DNA from: Azospirillum melinis
GTDB lineage: Bacteria > Pseudomonadota > Alphaproteobacteria > Azospirillales > Azospirillaceae
DNA: 64,000 nt
Reading direction: 5' to 3'
Assembly (NCBI RefSeq): GCF_013340935.1
Contig: NZ_WHOS01000039.1
Span: 1-64,000, forward strand
The notes below the pieces were generated by a model that worked only from the letters and a program-made list of their open reading frames with translations, was not told the origin of the DNA and ran no database searches. Below, one piece after another: positions 7,939 to 16,767 of this stretch (the stretch's first letter is position 1; each line of letters begins with the position of its first letter). The position numbers were made by a program, and so were the translations under genes.

Positions 7939-8750
7939 GCGCTCCTCCGCAGGAGCCGGCTGAACAGGCCCTTCTTCTGGGGGGTGACGAAGCGGTGCTC
8001 GATGTCTTCACCCAGGAAGCGGCCGACCGCATCCGAATAGGCCAGACCGGCGTTGGAAACCTCGTCCAGGATCACCGGCATGCCGACGTTGGAGGCGCGC
8101 AGCACAGCCTGGCTTTCCGGAATGACGCCGAGCAGCGGGATCGCAAGGATCTCAAGCACGTCGTCGACCTTCAGCATCTCGCCCTTCTCGACGCGCTCCG
8201 GGTCGTAGCGGGTCAGCAGCAGCTGCTGCGTCACCGGCTCCAACCCCTGCTCCGCCCGGCGCGAACGTGAGTTCAGCACGCCCAGGATGCGGTCGCTGTC
8301 GCGCACCGACGAGACTTCCGGGTTGGTGACAATGATCGCGTGGTCGGCGAAATAGAGCGACATCAGGGCGCCGCGCTCGATGCCGGCCGGGCTGTCGCAG
8401 AGGATGTAGTCGAAGTCCTTCGACAGCTCGTTCAGCACCTTCTCCACGCCCTCGCGGGTCAGCGCGTCCTTGTCGCGCGTCTGCGAGGTCGGGAGGATGT
8501 AGAGGTTCTCGATCCGCTTGTCCTTGATCAGCGCCTGGTTCAGCTTCGCTTCGCCGTTGATGACGTTGATGAAGTCGAAGACCACCCGGCGTTCGCAACC
8601 CATCACCAGGTCCAGGTTGCGCAGGCCAACGTCGAAATCGATGACGACCGTCTTGAAGCCGCGAAGCGCCAGCCCGGTTGCAAAGGCCGCGGACGAGGTC
8701 GTCTTGCCGACACCGCCCTTGCCGGAGGTCATGACGATGATCTTGCTCAA
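7935..8750 (-). CDS. minD: Septum site-determining ATPase MinD
   Basis: Predicted 271 aa from the TTG at 8750. MinD is a membrane-associated ParA-type ATPase that recruits MinC. The deviant Walker A SGKGGVGKTT is near the N-terminus, the switch region is VIDFDVGLRNLDLVMG, and the C-terminal amphipathic membrane-targeting helix (KKGLFSRLLRR) is present. Start choice: GGGAGAGG lies five bases before the TTG, so MinD would begin as in other species just before KIIVMTSGKGG. An ATG five codons upstream (8765) is the alternative. It follows minC by about 95 bases and overlaps minE by four. Confidence 0.96.
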   Translation of the reverse strand: MSKIIVMTSGKGGVGKTTSSAAFATGLALRGFKTVVIDFDVGLRNLDLVMGCERRVVFDFINVINGEAKLNQALIKDKRIENLYILPTSQTRDKDALTREGVEKVLNELSKDFDYILCDSPAGIERGALMSLYFADHAIIVTNPEVSSVRDSDRILGVLNSRSRRAEQGLEPVTQQLLLTRYDPERVEKGEMLKVDDVLEILAIPLLGVIPESQAVLRASNVGMPVILDEVSNAGLAYSDAVGRFLGEDIEHRFVTPQKKGLFSRLLRRSA

Positions 8751-8844
8751 CGGAGCCTCTCCCATAATCCCAAAGTTGCCGTCACCGATACCGAACACCG
8801 TCCGAAGATTGCCGCCTTCGGACAAGATTCCGCCGCTACACTCC

Positions 8845-9612
8845 TCAGGCGGTCTTCAGCAGGTCCATGCTGAGGACGCCGTCGCGCAGGAAAACCTGCA
8901 CGGCTTTCTTATAAAAGTCACTGCCGATGTCTTCGCTGACGCGATAATTGCCTGCGACCGAAAGCACCTCGGCCTCCAGGCTGTGGCAGAAGATGCGGGC
9001 GTTGGCATCGCCGGAGAAACCGGCCAGCGCCCGGCCGCGCAGCGCGCCATAGACATGGATGTTGCCGTCGGCCAGCAGCTCCGCCCCCGGAGAGACGGAG
9101 CTGGTGACGATCAGGTCGGTCTTCTCGGCATAGACCCGCATGCCGGAGCGCACCGGCTCCGTCACCACCACGGTCGGACGGTGGACGACCTCGATCAGCA
9201 CCTGCGGCGCCGGGATCGGCGTCTGCTGATCCGGCTGCCGCGGATCGGGGGCCTTCACCACCTCTTCCAGCTTGGCGGCGCGGCCCGACGGCATCGGCGT
9301 CAGCCCGACGGCCATCGCCGCCTCGCGCACCGGTTGCGGCCCGCCCTGGAAGCCGACCGGCAGCAGATGCAGCGCCTGCACCTGCGCCACGAAGGCGCCC
9401 AGATCGAAGACGATGCTCTCCGGCAGATCGTCGAAATCCAGCACGACCGGCGCGTTGTGGAAGAAGTTGGGCGCCTGGCGCACCTTGACGTTCAGCTGGG
9501 TGAAGAAATTCGGCGATGTTGGGGCGAAAACCTTCAGCACCATCATGGTGAAGGAGTTGCCACGCAACTGGAACGGCACATCCCGTTCGGCGACCTGACT
9601 GGCGCTGCTCAC
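8845..9612 (-). CDS. minC: Septum site-determining protein MinC
   Basis: Predicted 255 aa. MinC inhibits FtsZ polymerisation away from mid-cell once recruited by MinD. The N-terminal FtsZ-inhibiting domain covers about 1-110 (FQLRGNSFTMMVLKVF) and a Pro-rich linker leads to the C-terminal beta-helix domain (about 150-240) with SVSPGAELLADGNIHVYG and LRGRALAGFSGDANARIF, which bind MinD and dimerise. The ATG at 9612 fits the family start. First gene of the minCDE operon, downstream of a long gene-free region. Confidence 0.96.
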   Translation of the reverse strand: MSSASQVAERDVPFQLRGNSFTMMVLKVFAPTSPNFFTQLNVKVRQAPNFFHNAPVVLDFDDLPESIVFDLGAFVAQVQALHLLPVGFQGGPQPVREAAMAVGLTPMPSGRAAKLEEVVKAPDPRQPDQQTPIPAPQVLIEVVHRPTVVVTEPVRSGMRVYAEKTDLIVTSSVSPGAELLADGNIHVYGALRGRALAGFSGDANARIFCHSLEAEVLSVAGNYRVSEDIGSDFYKKAVQVFLRDGVLSMDLLKTA

Positions 9613-10253
9613 CGTAGCCTTCCCGTTCGTTCCTGCCGCCCCGTGCCGTGCATCGGGTTCACCGCATCCGGGTCACCCGAGTGCCCGGTTCCGCTCCGGA
9701 ACCGCCGTTGCGCAGTCCCGGCATCGAGCCAGCCAATCAGCGCCTTCTAGCCGTCCACACCGGTCGGATTCAAGAGTTTCCCCGCCGGCATGGGTGACAA
9801 TCCGAAGCCGTGCCGCCGCCTGCCCTTCGGCAAACACCCGCCGTCTCCGGCCATCGGCGGCCACGACGTCCGGAGACGCCAGGCACGACGACCTGAGATC
9901 GCAGCCCGCTCCGGAAAGAGACAGGCCAGGGTTGCAACATGTCTTTCGATTTCCCCCGTGGCCGACCATAGTAATGAAAGCCCGCGGCAGCGGCAAAGCC
10001 TTTCGGCCGCCTCAGTCGGAAGGCTAAGCCACCGGCCGGACCGGCTCGGCGGAAAGGGTTACCAAACCCGCTCTGGCGGCTTTCCTGCGGCACCCACACC
10101 ACATCTGGTATGAATATTTTGCGTCGGCCGCAATTTTGCCTGACGCGCCGCGTTATGACCGGTACAGTCAGATTGCGTGGCTTCCAACGACGACGAGGTT
10201 CTCTTGCACCTTGCTTCGCCCACCGAGCACCCTCCCAGTCGGCCCGCAGCCGT

Positions 10254-10298
10254 ATGTCCGGATCGGGCATGTCCGCATCCGGCATGTTGGGATCCGGC
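10254..10298 (+). repeat. Three tandem 15-base repeats
   Basis: Units ATGTCCGGATCGGGC, ATGTCCGCATCCGGC and ATGTTGGGATCCGGC lie head to tail without spacer. They are close enough to one another to have arisen by slippage. The block ends 62 bases before a terminator stem. No protein context makes sense of it, although the frame is open into phoH. Confidence 0.8.
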
Positions 10299-10360
10299 AC
10301 GGCGCCCGGCAGCAGCCCCCGGCGAAGCACTCATCAGCACGCATCCATGCGACCGGTCGA

Positions 10361-10386
10361 GCCTCCCCCCTGCGGGAGGCTTTTTT
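10361..10386 (+). terminator. Rho-independent terminator upstream of phoH
   Basis: GCCTCCC (10361-10367) pairs with GGGAGGC (10374-10380) around a 6-base loop and is followed at once by six T residues. It points rightward and sits 59 bases before the phoH start, so it is either the end of a small RNA or an attenuator-like structure in a phoH leader. Confidence 0.85.
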
Positions 10387-10445
10387 GTGTCCAGACGTCT
10401 TGCTTGCGTAATCGGCTCCACCCCCACCATTCGAGGAGATGCGAC

Positions 10446-11201
10446 ATGGCCAAGCGTTCGAGCAAAGGCATCGCTGCGGCGGGCGACTCCACCGTTCACC
10501 CGCTCTTCCCCGGTATGAACGCCCCCGCCGCCTTCGGCTGGGACCCGCTCGGTGGGAGCGAGGATCGCCGCGACCAGAGCTATCTCCGCAAGGTGAAGCC
10601 GCAGAACCCGAACCAGAAGCTCCTGATGGACGCCATCAAGACGCACAATCTGGTGGTGGCGCTGGGCCCGGCGGGGACCGGCAAGACCTACATCGCCATC
10701 TCGTCGGCGGTGGAGGCCCTGGAGTCGGGCAGCGTCGACCGCATCGTCCTGTCCCGCCCGGCCATCGAGGCGGGGGAGAGCATCGGCTACCTGCCCGGCG
10801 ACATGCATGAGAAGATGGCACCCTTCCTGCGCCCGCTCTATGACGCGCTGACCGACCGGCTGGGCTCCAAGCGGCTGCGCACCATGATGGCTGACGGCAC
10901 CATCGAGATCGCCCCGGTCGGCTTCATGCGCGGCCGCACCCTGAACAACGCCTTCGTGGTGATCGACGAGGCGCAGAACTGCACCTATGCCCAGATCAAG
11001 ATGCTGCTGACCCGGCTGGGCTGGCATTCCACCATGGTTCTGACCGGCGACCCCGACCAGACCGACCTGCTGGACAATCTGTCCGGGCTGGCCGACATCG
11101 CCCGCCGGCTGGAGGCGGTGGAAGGCATCGCGGTCGCCCGACTGACCGAAAAGGACATCGTCCGCCATCCGCTGGTCGCCAGCATGCTGACCGTGCTCTG
11201 A
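10446..11201 (+). CDS. PhoH-family ATPase
   Basis: Predicted 251 aa. Members are P-loop ATPases, some with RNA helicase or ribonuclease-associated roles; the precise role of this one is unknown. Walker A is GPAGTGKTYIA and Walker B is VVIDEAQN, separated by the family motifs SRPAIEAGESIGYLPGD and RPLYDALTD; the sensor-like VLTGDPDQTDL follows. The ATG at 10446 has GAGGAG about 7 bases upstream. The frame is open leftward to 10110, but that extension crosses a terminator and tandem repeats and is rejected. It lacks the N-terminal KH-like region of PhoL-type proteins. Confidence 0.92.
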   Translation: MAKRSSKGIAAAGDSTVHPLFPGMNAPAAFGWDPLGGSEDRRDQSYLRKVKPQNPNQKLLMDAIKTHNLVVALGPAGTGKTYIAISSAVEALESGSVDRIVLSRPAIEAGESIGYLPGDMHEKMAPFLRPLYDALTDRLGSKRLRTMMADGTIEIAPVGFMRGRTLNNAFVVIDEAQNCTYAQIKMLLTRLGWHSTMVLTGDPDQTDLLDNLSGLADIARRLEAVEGIAVARLTEKDIVRHPLVASMLTVL

Positions 11202-11429
11202 GCAGAAGCGTTCACCGGCAGGTTGCGCGGGAGGGGCAGTTGCTGCGCTTCCCGCGGGCCGTGACGGTTCCGTTCGCCAGACACACCCTGCTATGGTTGC
11301 AATTATGACATTTCGTTGAACCGAACATAGGATATACGAACAATAAGCCTTGACCTTCGGCCGCACCACGGCAAAAGTCCCGAAAAATTTGGGGATATCG
11401 CCGTTTCGTTGCCGGAAGGGACCGCAGCC

Positions 11430-13640
11430 GTGACCGTTGCCTTGTTCGAACGCATCAGCATCAAGGGCAAGATCGCCCTGATCCTGGCCGCAGCCGGCCT
11501 TGGACTGGCCCTGGTCGCCGCGGTCAGCCTGATGAGCCTGCGGGCCGAGATGATGGCCGACCGCCAGGACAAGACCCGCAACGTCGTCGAGGTCGCCCAC
11601 AGCCTGATCGCCCATTTCGAGGCGCAGGAGCGCGCCGGCGCCCTGCCCCGCGTCCAGGCCCAGGCGCAGGCCAAGGCGGCGCTGAAGTCCCTGCGGCACG
11701 ACGGCGAGGAGTATTTCTTCGTCACCGACCTCGCCCCGCGCATGATCATGCACCCGATCAAGCCGGAGCTGGACGGCACCGACGTGTCGCGCAACGCCGA
11801 TCCCAACGGCAAGCTGCTGTTCCAGGAGTTCGTGCGGGTGGTGAAGGCCGACGGCGCCGGATTCGTCGATTATCTCTGGCCGAAGCCGGGGTCGGCGCAG
11901 CCGGTGGCGAAGCTGTCCTACGTCAAGGGCTTCTCCCCCTGGGGCTGGCTGATCGGCTCCGGCATCTACATCGACGATGTCGACGTTGCGTTCCGCGAGG
12001 CCGCGTTGCGGCTGGCCGGAACCGGGCTGCTGATCGGGCTGGCCGCCGTGCTGCTGGCCCTGCTGGTCAGCCGGGCCATCGTCCGGCCGCTGGACGGGCT
12101 GGGCCGCGTCATGCAGGATCTGGCCGGCGGCGACAGCGCGGTCGCGGTTCCCGGGCTGGGCCGCGGCGACGAGATCGGCGCCATGGCCCGCACCGTCGAG
12201 ATCTTCCGCGTCCAGCAGATCGACCTCGCCCGTCATTGGGAAAGGCAGAAGATCGAGCACCGGGTTACCGAGCAGCGCGCCGGTGCCCTGAAACGGCTGA
12301 CCGACCGCTTCGACGCCACCATCGCCGAGACGATCCGCACCGTCGGCGCCGCCGTCGCCACGCTGGAAACCACCGCCCGCGCCCTGTCCGCCACCGCCGA
12401 CCGCAACCGGCGCGAGGCGACCTCCGTCGCCAGCGCATCGCAGCAGGCGTCCAGCAGCGTGCAGACCGTCGCCTCGGCGGCGGAGCAGCTGACCGGCTCG
12501 ATCGCGGTGATCGGCGAGCAGGTGGTGACCTCCTCGACCATCTCCACCCAGGCGGTGGAGGCGTCGCACAAGGCAGGCGAGCGGATCGACGGGCTCGGTC
12601 AAGCCGCCCAGAAGATCGGTGAGGTGGCCGACCTGATCGCCGGCATCGCCGGGCAGACCAACCTGCTGGCCCTCAACGCCACCATCGAGGCCGCCCGCGC
12701 CGGCGAGATGGGCAAGGGATTCGCCGTGGTGGCGGGCGAGGTGAAGACCCTGGCCAACCAGACCGCCAAGGCGACCGAAGAGATCGCCCGCCACATCGCC
12801 GACGTGCAGGAGGCGACGCGCGCCGCGGTGACGGCGATCCGCGAGATCGGCGCCATCGTCGCCCGCAGCGACGAGATCGGCACCTCCATCGCCGCTGCCG
12901 TCCAGCAGCAGGGTGCGGCCACCGGCGAGATCGCCCGCAGCGCCGGCGAGGCGGCGGAGGGGACCCGTCAGGTCTCCACCAGCATCGACGCCGTGTCCGA
13001 CGCCGCCCGCGAGACCGAACGGTCGGCCGACGCCCTGCTCGACGCCGCGGGTGGGCTGTCGCGGCAGGCGCAGGGGCTGCGCGGCATGGTCGATTCCTTC
13101 CTGGTCAATGTCGGGGCGATCAACGCCGCCCCGCTCGCCGATCTGCACAACGCGCCGGCCGGCAGAGATTCGGAAGGGTCCACGATTTTCATGCCCTGGA
13201 CCGATGCCCTGGCGGTGGGCGAGGAGGGCATCGACACCGATCACATGATCCTGATCGCCTTGATGAACGAGGCGGCATCGCTGGCCGGACAGACCGGCCG
13301 GAGCGGCGGCGACCGCCGGGCGTCGGCCCAGGCGCTGGGCGATGCCGTTGGTCGGCTGCTCACCTACACCGCCCTGCATTTCGAGCAGGAGGAGCGGCTG
13401 ATGGACCGGTGCGGCTATCCCGATGCCAGGGCCCACAAGGCGCAGCATGAGGCGCTGCGCGCCCGTGCCGATGAGTTGCGCCGCCGCCTGGACGCCGGCG
13501 ACTCCGTGGCGGACGAGCTGCTGGCTCTGGTACGCGAATGGCTGTTCGAGCACATCCAGCGCGCCGACAAACGCATCGGCGAACATCTGGCAGCGCAGAG
13601 CGGGGCACGGAGCGGGACTGTCGCGGCACGTGCGGCCTGA
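11430..13640 (+). CDS. Methyl-accepting chemotaxis protein with Cache sensor and C-terminal hemerythrin domain
   Basis: Predicted 736 aa. Order: transmembrane helix (about 12-32); periplasmic single-Cache domain (about 35-185) with YFFVTDLAPRMIMHP and GFSPWGWLIGSGIYID; second membrane helix (about 190-212); HAMP (about 213-265); MCP coiled coil with the hairpin NLLALNATIEAARAGEMGKG near 410; and a bacteriohemerythrin domain (about 587-720). All expected di-iron ligands can be placed: DTDHMI, the His and Glu of LHFEQEERLM, HKAQH, and the His and Asp of EHIQRAD. Start is the GTG at 11430 with GGAAGGGA upstream. The receptor should combine a periplasmic ligand signal with an intracellular oxygen signal, as in DcrH of Desulfovibrio. 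Confidence 0.93.
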   Translation: MTVALFERISIKGKIALILAAAGLGLALVAAVSLMSLRAEMMADRQDKTRNVVEVAHSLIAHFEAQERAGALPRVQAQAQAKAALKSLRHDGEEYFFVTDLAPRMIMHPIKPELDGTDVSRNADPNGKLLFQEFVRVVKADGAGFVDYLWPKPGSAQPVAKLSYVKGFSPWGWLIGSGIYIDDVDVAFREAALRLAGTGLLIGLAAVLLALLVSRAIVRPLDGLGRVMQDLAGGDSAVAVPGLGRGDEIGAMARTVEIFRVQQIDLARHWERQKIEHRVTEQRAGALKRLTDRFDATIAETIRTVGAAVATLETTARALSATADRNRREATSVASASQQASSSVQTVASAAEQLTGSIAVIGEQVVTSSTISTQAVEASHKAGERIDGLGQAAQKIGEVADLIAGIAGQTNLLALNATIEAARAGEMGKGFAVVAGEVKTLANQTAKATEEIARHIADVQEATRAAVTAIREIGAIVARSDEIGTSIAAAVQQQGAATGEIARSAGEAAEGTRQVSTSIDAVSDAARETERSADALLDAAGGLSRQAQGLRGMVDSFLVNVGAINAAPLADLHNAPAGRDSEGSTIFMPWTDALAVGEEGIDTDHMILIALMNEAASLAGQTGRSGGDRRASAQALGDAVGRLLTYTALHFEQEERLMDRCGYPDARAHKAQHEALRARADELRRRLDAGDSVADELLALVREWLFEHIQRADKRIGEHLAAQSGARSGTVAARAA

Positions 13641-13726
13641 CCGGCACGGAACGCTGCGCGACGATGCCTCACCCTTTGACCTCACCTCTTGACCTGGGCG
13701 GCGGGCAGCCCCATTCCTGACGGACC

Positions 13727-14341
13727 ATGAAGACACGTCTCCTGCGCATCGCCGCCGCCTCCGTCCTCGCCATCGCCGTGTCCGCCGGAATCGCCTGGTG
13801 GCAGGTGCGCAGCGCCACCACCACGGTGGAAAGCGGCACGAAGTCCGCCGTTCCCATCGGCGGTCCCTTCACCCTGACCGACCATCAGGGCAAGACGGTC
13901 ACGGACGCGGACTTCCGCGGCAAGTATATGCTGATCTATTTCGGCTATACCTACTGCCCCGACGTCTGCCCGACCGAACTGGGGGTGATGACCCAGGCTC
14001 TGGACCAGCTGGGGCCGAAAGCGGAGCAGGTCCGGCCGGTTTTCATCACAATCGACCCGGACCGCGACACTGTGGCGCACATGAAGGACTATGTGGCGCT
14101 GTTCCACCCGCGGATGGTCGGGCTGACCGGCACGCCGGAGCAGGTCCGGGACGCCGCGCGCGCCTACCGCGTCTATTATGCCAAGGCGCCGCAAAAGGAC
14201 GGAAAACCGGACGAGTACCTGATGGATCACTCCAGCTTTATTTACCTGATGGGCCCAGACGGGAAATTCGTCGGGGTGTATCCGGGCGGCACCGGTGCCG
14301 ACAAGATCGTGCAGGATCTGTCCGGGCGCATCGCGGGCTGA
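13727..14341 (+). CDS. SCO1/SenC family copper chaperone
   Basis: Predicted 204 aa. SCO proteins deliver copper to the CuA site of cytochrome c oxidase or keep its cysteines reduced. One N-terminal membrane anchor (about 7-25) precedes a thioredoxin-fold domain with the copper ligands CPDVC (FGYTYCPDVCPTE) and the distant histidine in YLMDHSSFIYL. Length and order fit the family. It lies 86 bases after the hemerythrin receptor and is followed by a strong inverted repeat. No oxidase genes are adjacent. Confidence 0.93.
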   Translation: MKTRLLRIAAASVLAIAVSAGIAWWQVRSATTTVESGTKSAVPIGGPFTLTDHQGKTVTDADFRGKYMLIYFGYTYCPDVCPTELGVMTQALDQLGPKAEQVRPVFITIDPDRDTVAHMKDYVALFHPRMVGLTGTPEQVRDAARAYRVYYAKAPQKDGKPDEYLMDHSSFIYLMGPDGKFVGVYPGGTGADKIVQDLSGRIAG

Positions 14342-14377
14342 TAGGGGGCGGACCGGCCGCGGACCGGGTGAAAAGCA

Positions 14378-14421
14378 GCGAAAAAACCCTGAAAAGCGGT
14401 CATACCACCGGGTTTTTTCGC
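14378..14421. terminator. Perfect 12-bp inverted repeat, likely bidirectional terminator
   Basis: GCGAAAAAACCC (14378-14389) is perfectly complementary to GGGTTTTTTCGC (14410-14421). The T and A tracts are built into the stem, so it can terminate from either side. It follows the SCO gene and insulates it from the ATP synthase operon. Confidence 0.7.
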
Positions 14422-14518
14422 ATGCTGGAGCGGGACAACGCGCCGCAGCGCGGCAAAAACGATGACTTTTCCGCTCTTTTCTATTCTTTTCAATGACTTA
14501 CACCACAGGTTTTGCGAC

Positions 14519-14547
14519 TTGACAGGGTAACGCCCCGCCCGTATGGT
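14519..14547 (+). promoter_or_regulatory. Sigma-70-type promoter of the FO ATP synthase operon
   Basis: TTGACA (14519-14524), a 17-base spacer, then TATGGT (14542-14547). The -35 is a perfect consensus and the spacing is ideal. It lies 48 bases before atpI with no other gene between, so it most likely drives atpIBEF'F. Confidence 0.65.
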
Positions 14548-14594
14548 CTCGCCGCTTTCGCATGGCTGCGAGCCAAGCGTGATTGAGAGGCGGA

Positions 14595-14963
14595 ATGAAC
14601 AACAAATCGCCCCCCGATCCCTTGGATGACCTCGAAGCCCGGTTGCGGAAGGCGCGTGAGGGACAACGCGGCTGGTCGGGCGGACCCGGTAGTAAATACC
14701 ACCGTCCGCCGCAGGGCGCTCTCGGCACCGCCTGGCGCATCGGGACGGAGTTGGTTGCCGCCATGATCGTCGGCGTCGGCGGCGGGCTTCTGCTCGATCG
14801 CTGGCTCGGCACCGCGCCCTGGGGACTGATCGTCATGTTCTTCCTGGGGGCTGCGGCGGGAGTGCTGAACGTCTACCGGGCCGTCACCGGCTTCGGCATC
14901 GCCGCCGGCTACCGCCGGCCCCCTGGGGACGACAACGAGCGCCAAGACGGCGACGCACACTGA
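14595..14963 (+). CDS. atpI: ATP synthase protein I
   Basis: Predicted 122 aa. AtpI assists assembly of the c ring and is not part of the finished enzyme. A charged cytoplasmic N-terminus precedes two membrane helices (about 53-72 and 78-98) containing the GxGGGLLLDRWLGTAPWG family signature, and a hydrophilic tail. The ATG at 14595 has GAGAGGCGGA just upstream; a GTG or other start earlier has none. First gene of the FO operon, 12 bases before atpB. Confidence 0.93.
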   Translation: MNNKSPPDPLDDLEARLRKAREGQRGWSGGPGSKYHRPPQGALGTAWRIGTELVAAMIVGVGGGLLLDRWLGTAPWGLIVMFFLGAAAGVLNVYRAVTGFGIAAGYRRPPGDDNERQDGDAH

Positions 14964-14975
14964 GCGAGGACGACC

Positions 14976-15719
14976 TTGGATCCGCTGCACCAGTTCCAAA
15001 TCAACCCGTTGTTCCAGATCGTGCTCGGCGGCTACGACGTGTCCTTCACGAACTCGGCCTTCTTCATGGTCGTGGCCGTGGCGGCGATCTACGCCCTGCT
15101 GGTCATGGGCGTGGCGAACAAGTCGATGGTTCCGGGCCGCCTGCAGTCGCTGGCCGAGATGTTCTACGAGTTCGTCGCGAACCTGGTGCGCGACAACGCC
15201 GGCCACGACGCCAAGCCCTATTTCCCGTTCGTGTTCTCGATCTTCATGTTCGTGCTGATCGGCAACATGATCGGCATGATCCCGTACACCTTCACCTTCA
15301 CCAGCCACATCATCGTGACGTTCGCGCTGGCGGCAACGGTGTTCGTGTTCGTGACCATCCTGGCCCTGCTGAAGCACGGCCTGCACTTCTTCTCGTTCTT
15401 CATGCCGCATGGCGCTCCGATCGCGCTCGCCCCGATCCTCATCCCGATCGAGGTGATCTCCTACGTGATGCGCCCCGTCAGCCTCTCGATCCGACTGTTC
15501 GCCAACATGATGGCCGGTCACACGATGCTGAAGGTCTTTGCCGGCTTCACGGTCATGATGATCAGCGGTCTCGGCGCGCTGGGCTTCGTCACCGGCCTCA
15601 TCCCGCTGGCGATCAACGTCGCCCTGACCGGTTTCGAGTTCCTGGTGGCTTTCCTGCAAGCCTACGTCTTTTCGATCCTGACCTGCCTGTACATCCGCGA
15701 CGCCCTGGAACTGCACTGA
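14976..15719 (+). CDS. atpB: ATP synthase FO subunit a
   Basis: Predicted 247 aa with five to six membrane helices. Subunit a forms the two proton half channels. The essential arginine is in SLSIRLFANMMAGH; conserved polar residues of the last helices (FEFLVAFLQAYVF) are present. Translation starts at TTG (14976): there is no in-frame ATG near the conserved MDPLHQF start, and GCGAGGACG lies 4-12 bases upstream. A rare start codon may lower its yield relative to the c subunit, of which many copies are needed. Confidence 0.97.
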   Translation: MDPLHQFQINPLFQIVLGGYDVSFTNSAFFMVVAVAAIYALLVMGVANKSMVPGRLQSLAEMFYEFVANLVRDNAGHDAKPYFPFVFSIFMFVLIGNMIGMIPYTFTFTSHIIVTFALAATVFVFVTILALLKHGLHFFSFFMPHGAPIALAPILIPIEVISYVMRPVSLSIRLFANMMAGHTMLKVFAGFTVMMISGLGALGFVTGLIPLAINVALTGFEFLVAFLQAYVFSILTCLYIRDALELH

Positions 15720-15797
15720 GCAGCGCCTGACAGTCGTCGGACCTAAGTCCACCAACAGTTCCAACAAGTTCACCCTTACCTAGAGGAAGAGAGTACT

Positions 15798-16022
15798 ATG
15801 GATCCTCAAGCCGCCAAGTTCATCGGTGCCGGTCTTGCCGTTATCGCCCTCGCCGGTGTCGGCCTGGGTATCGGCAACATCTTCTCGACGCTGATCGGCT
15901 CGATCGCCCGCAACCCGGCCGTCCAGCCGAAGGTCTTCCCGATCGGCATTCTGGGCTTCGCGCTGACGGAAGCCGTCGCGCTGTTCGCCCTGCTGATCGC
16001 CTTCCTGATCCTGTTCGCCTAA
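15798..16022 (+). CDS. atpE: ATP synthase FO subunit c
   Basis: Predicted 74 aa, a helical hairpin. The glycine-rich first helix (GAGLAVIALAGVGLGIGNIF), the polar loop (RNPAVQPK) and the second helix with the proton-carrying glutamate (GFALTEAVALFALLIAF) are intact. The loop and glutamate place it among proton-type c subunits. It has a strong ribosome binding site (AGAGGAAGAGAG), in keeping with its high copy number per enzyme. Confidence 0.98.
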   Translation: MDPQAAKFIGAGLAVIALAGVGLGIGNIFSTLIGSIARNPAVQPKVFPIGILGFALTEAVALFALLIAFLILFA

Positions 16023-16116
16023 GGCCAGAGCGGCTTTCAAAAAAAACAGCTCTGACGCGGCGCCGGGCTTCTTCATCGAAGTTTCGGCGCCGCTCCTTTG
16101 CCTAGGGGGACCGATC

Positions 16117-16767
16117 ATGCCGAACCTGTTGGCCAAAGGCCGGCTGGCCCGCTGGTCGGGCGTGGCGGGCGCTTCGCTCGCTACCCTCACCACGATGGCC
16201 GGCACCGTCCTGGCGGCCGCGGCGGAGCACGCTCCGAACGCGGCGCACGGCGGCGAGCACGCTTCCGGCGGCCTGCCGCAGCTCAATCCCGCCAATTTCC
16301 CGACCCAGATCTTCTGGCTGGCTCTGACCTTCGGCGTTCTCTACTACCTCATGTCCAAGAAGGCGCTCCCGCGCGTGGCCGAGGTTCTGGAAGCGCGTCA
16401 GGAGCGCATCTCGCGCGATCTGGCGAAGGCCGCCCAGCTGAAGGAAGAGGCCGAGGCCATCATGGCCCAGGTCGAGAAGTCCCTCGCCGGCGCCCGCGCC
16501 GAGGCCCAGGGCGTCATCGCCCAGGCCGCCGCCGGGATCGAGGCGAACAACCAGGCCCGTCAGGCCCAGTTGAACGCCGACATTGCCGAACGCCTGCGCA
16601 CCGCCGAGTCCTCCATCGCCACGGCGAAGGAACAGGCCCTGGCCAACATCCGCGCCGAGTCGGCCGGCATCGTCCGCGACATCACCGGCCGTCTGGCCGG
16701 CGTCGACGTCGATCAGGCCCAGGCGGACGCCGCCGTCGCGGCCGTGCTTGAGGAGCGCCGGGGATGA
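16117..16767 (+). CDS. atpG: ATP synthase FO subunit b'
   Basis: Predicted 216 aa. Subunit b' pairs with b in the peripheral stalk of alphaproteobacterial and photosynthetic ATP synthases. It has an N-terminal extension of about 55 residues with a hydrophobic stretch (about 18-35), then the membrane anchor (FWLALTFGVLYYLMSKKALP), then a long Ala/Glu/Arg coiled coil. The extension makes it longer than b. Its stop overlaps the start of the next gene as ATGA. Symbol usage varies (atpG, atpF2, atpX). Confidence 0.92.
   Translation: MPNLLAKGRLARWSGVAGASLATLTTMAGTVLAAAAEHAPNAAHGGEHASGGLPQLNPANFPTQIFWLALTFGVLYYLMSKKALPRVAEVLEARQERISRDLAKAAQLKEEAEAIMAQVEKSLAGARAEAQGVIAQAAAGIEANNQARQAQLNADIAERLRTAESSIATAKEQALANIRAESAGIVRDITGRLAGVDVDQAQADAAVAAVLEERRG

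Larger units (their letters stand above)
9613..10445. other. 833-bp gene-free region between minC and phoH
   Basis: No reading frame here has both a ribosome binding site and recognisable protein sequence. It contains a perfect 8-bp hairpin at 9686-9704 (CGGTTCCG/CGGAACCG), three tandem 15-base repeats at 10254-10298 and a strong plus-strand terminator at 10361-10386. Because that terminator precedes phoH with no gene feeding into it, some plus-strand RNA probably originates inside this region. It must also carry the minCDE promoter. Confidence 0.5.

Noticed and set aside
10254..10298. CRISPR array
   Set aside because: Three contiguous 15-base units without spacers are a simple tandem repeat.
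10110..10445. N-terminal extension of the PhoH protein by 112 codons
   Set aside because: It crosses a strong terminator and tandem repeats, has no ribosome binding site, and the family start coincides with the ATG at 10446, which has GAGGAG upstream.
10059..13736. Very long open frame on the strand opposite the hemerythrin MCP
   Set aside because: The plus-strand gene has a complete receptor architecture; the antisense frame is rich in His, Arg and Gln and low in complexity, as is typical of the complement of GC-rich codons.
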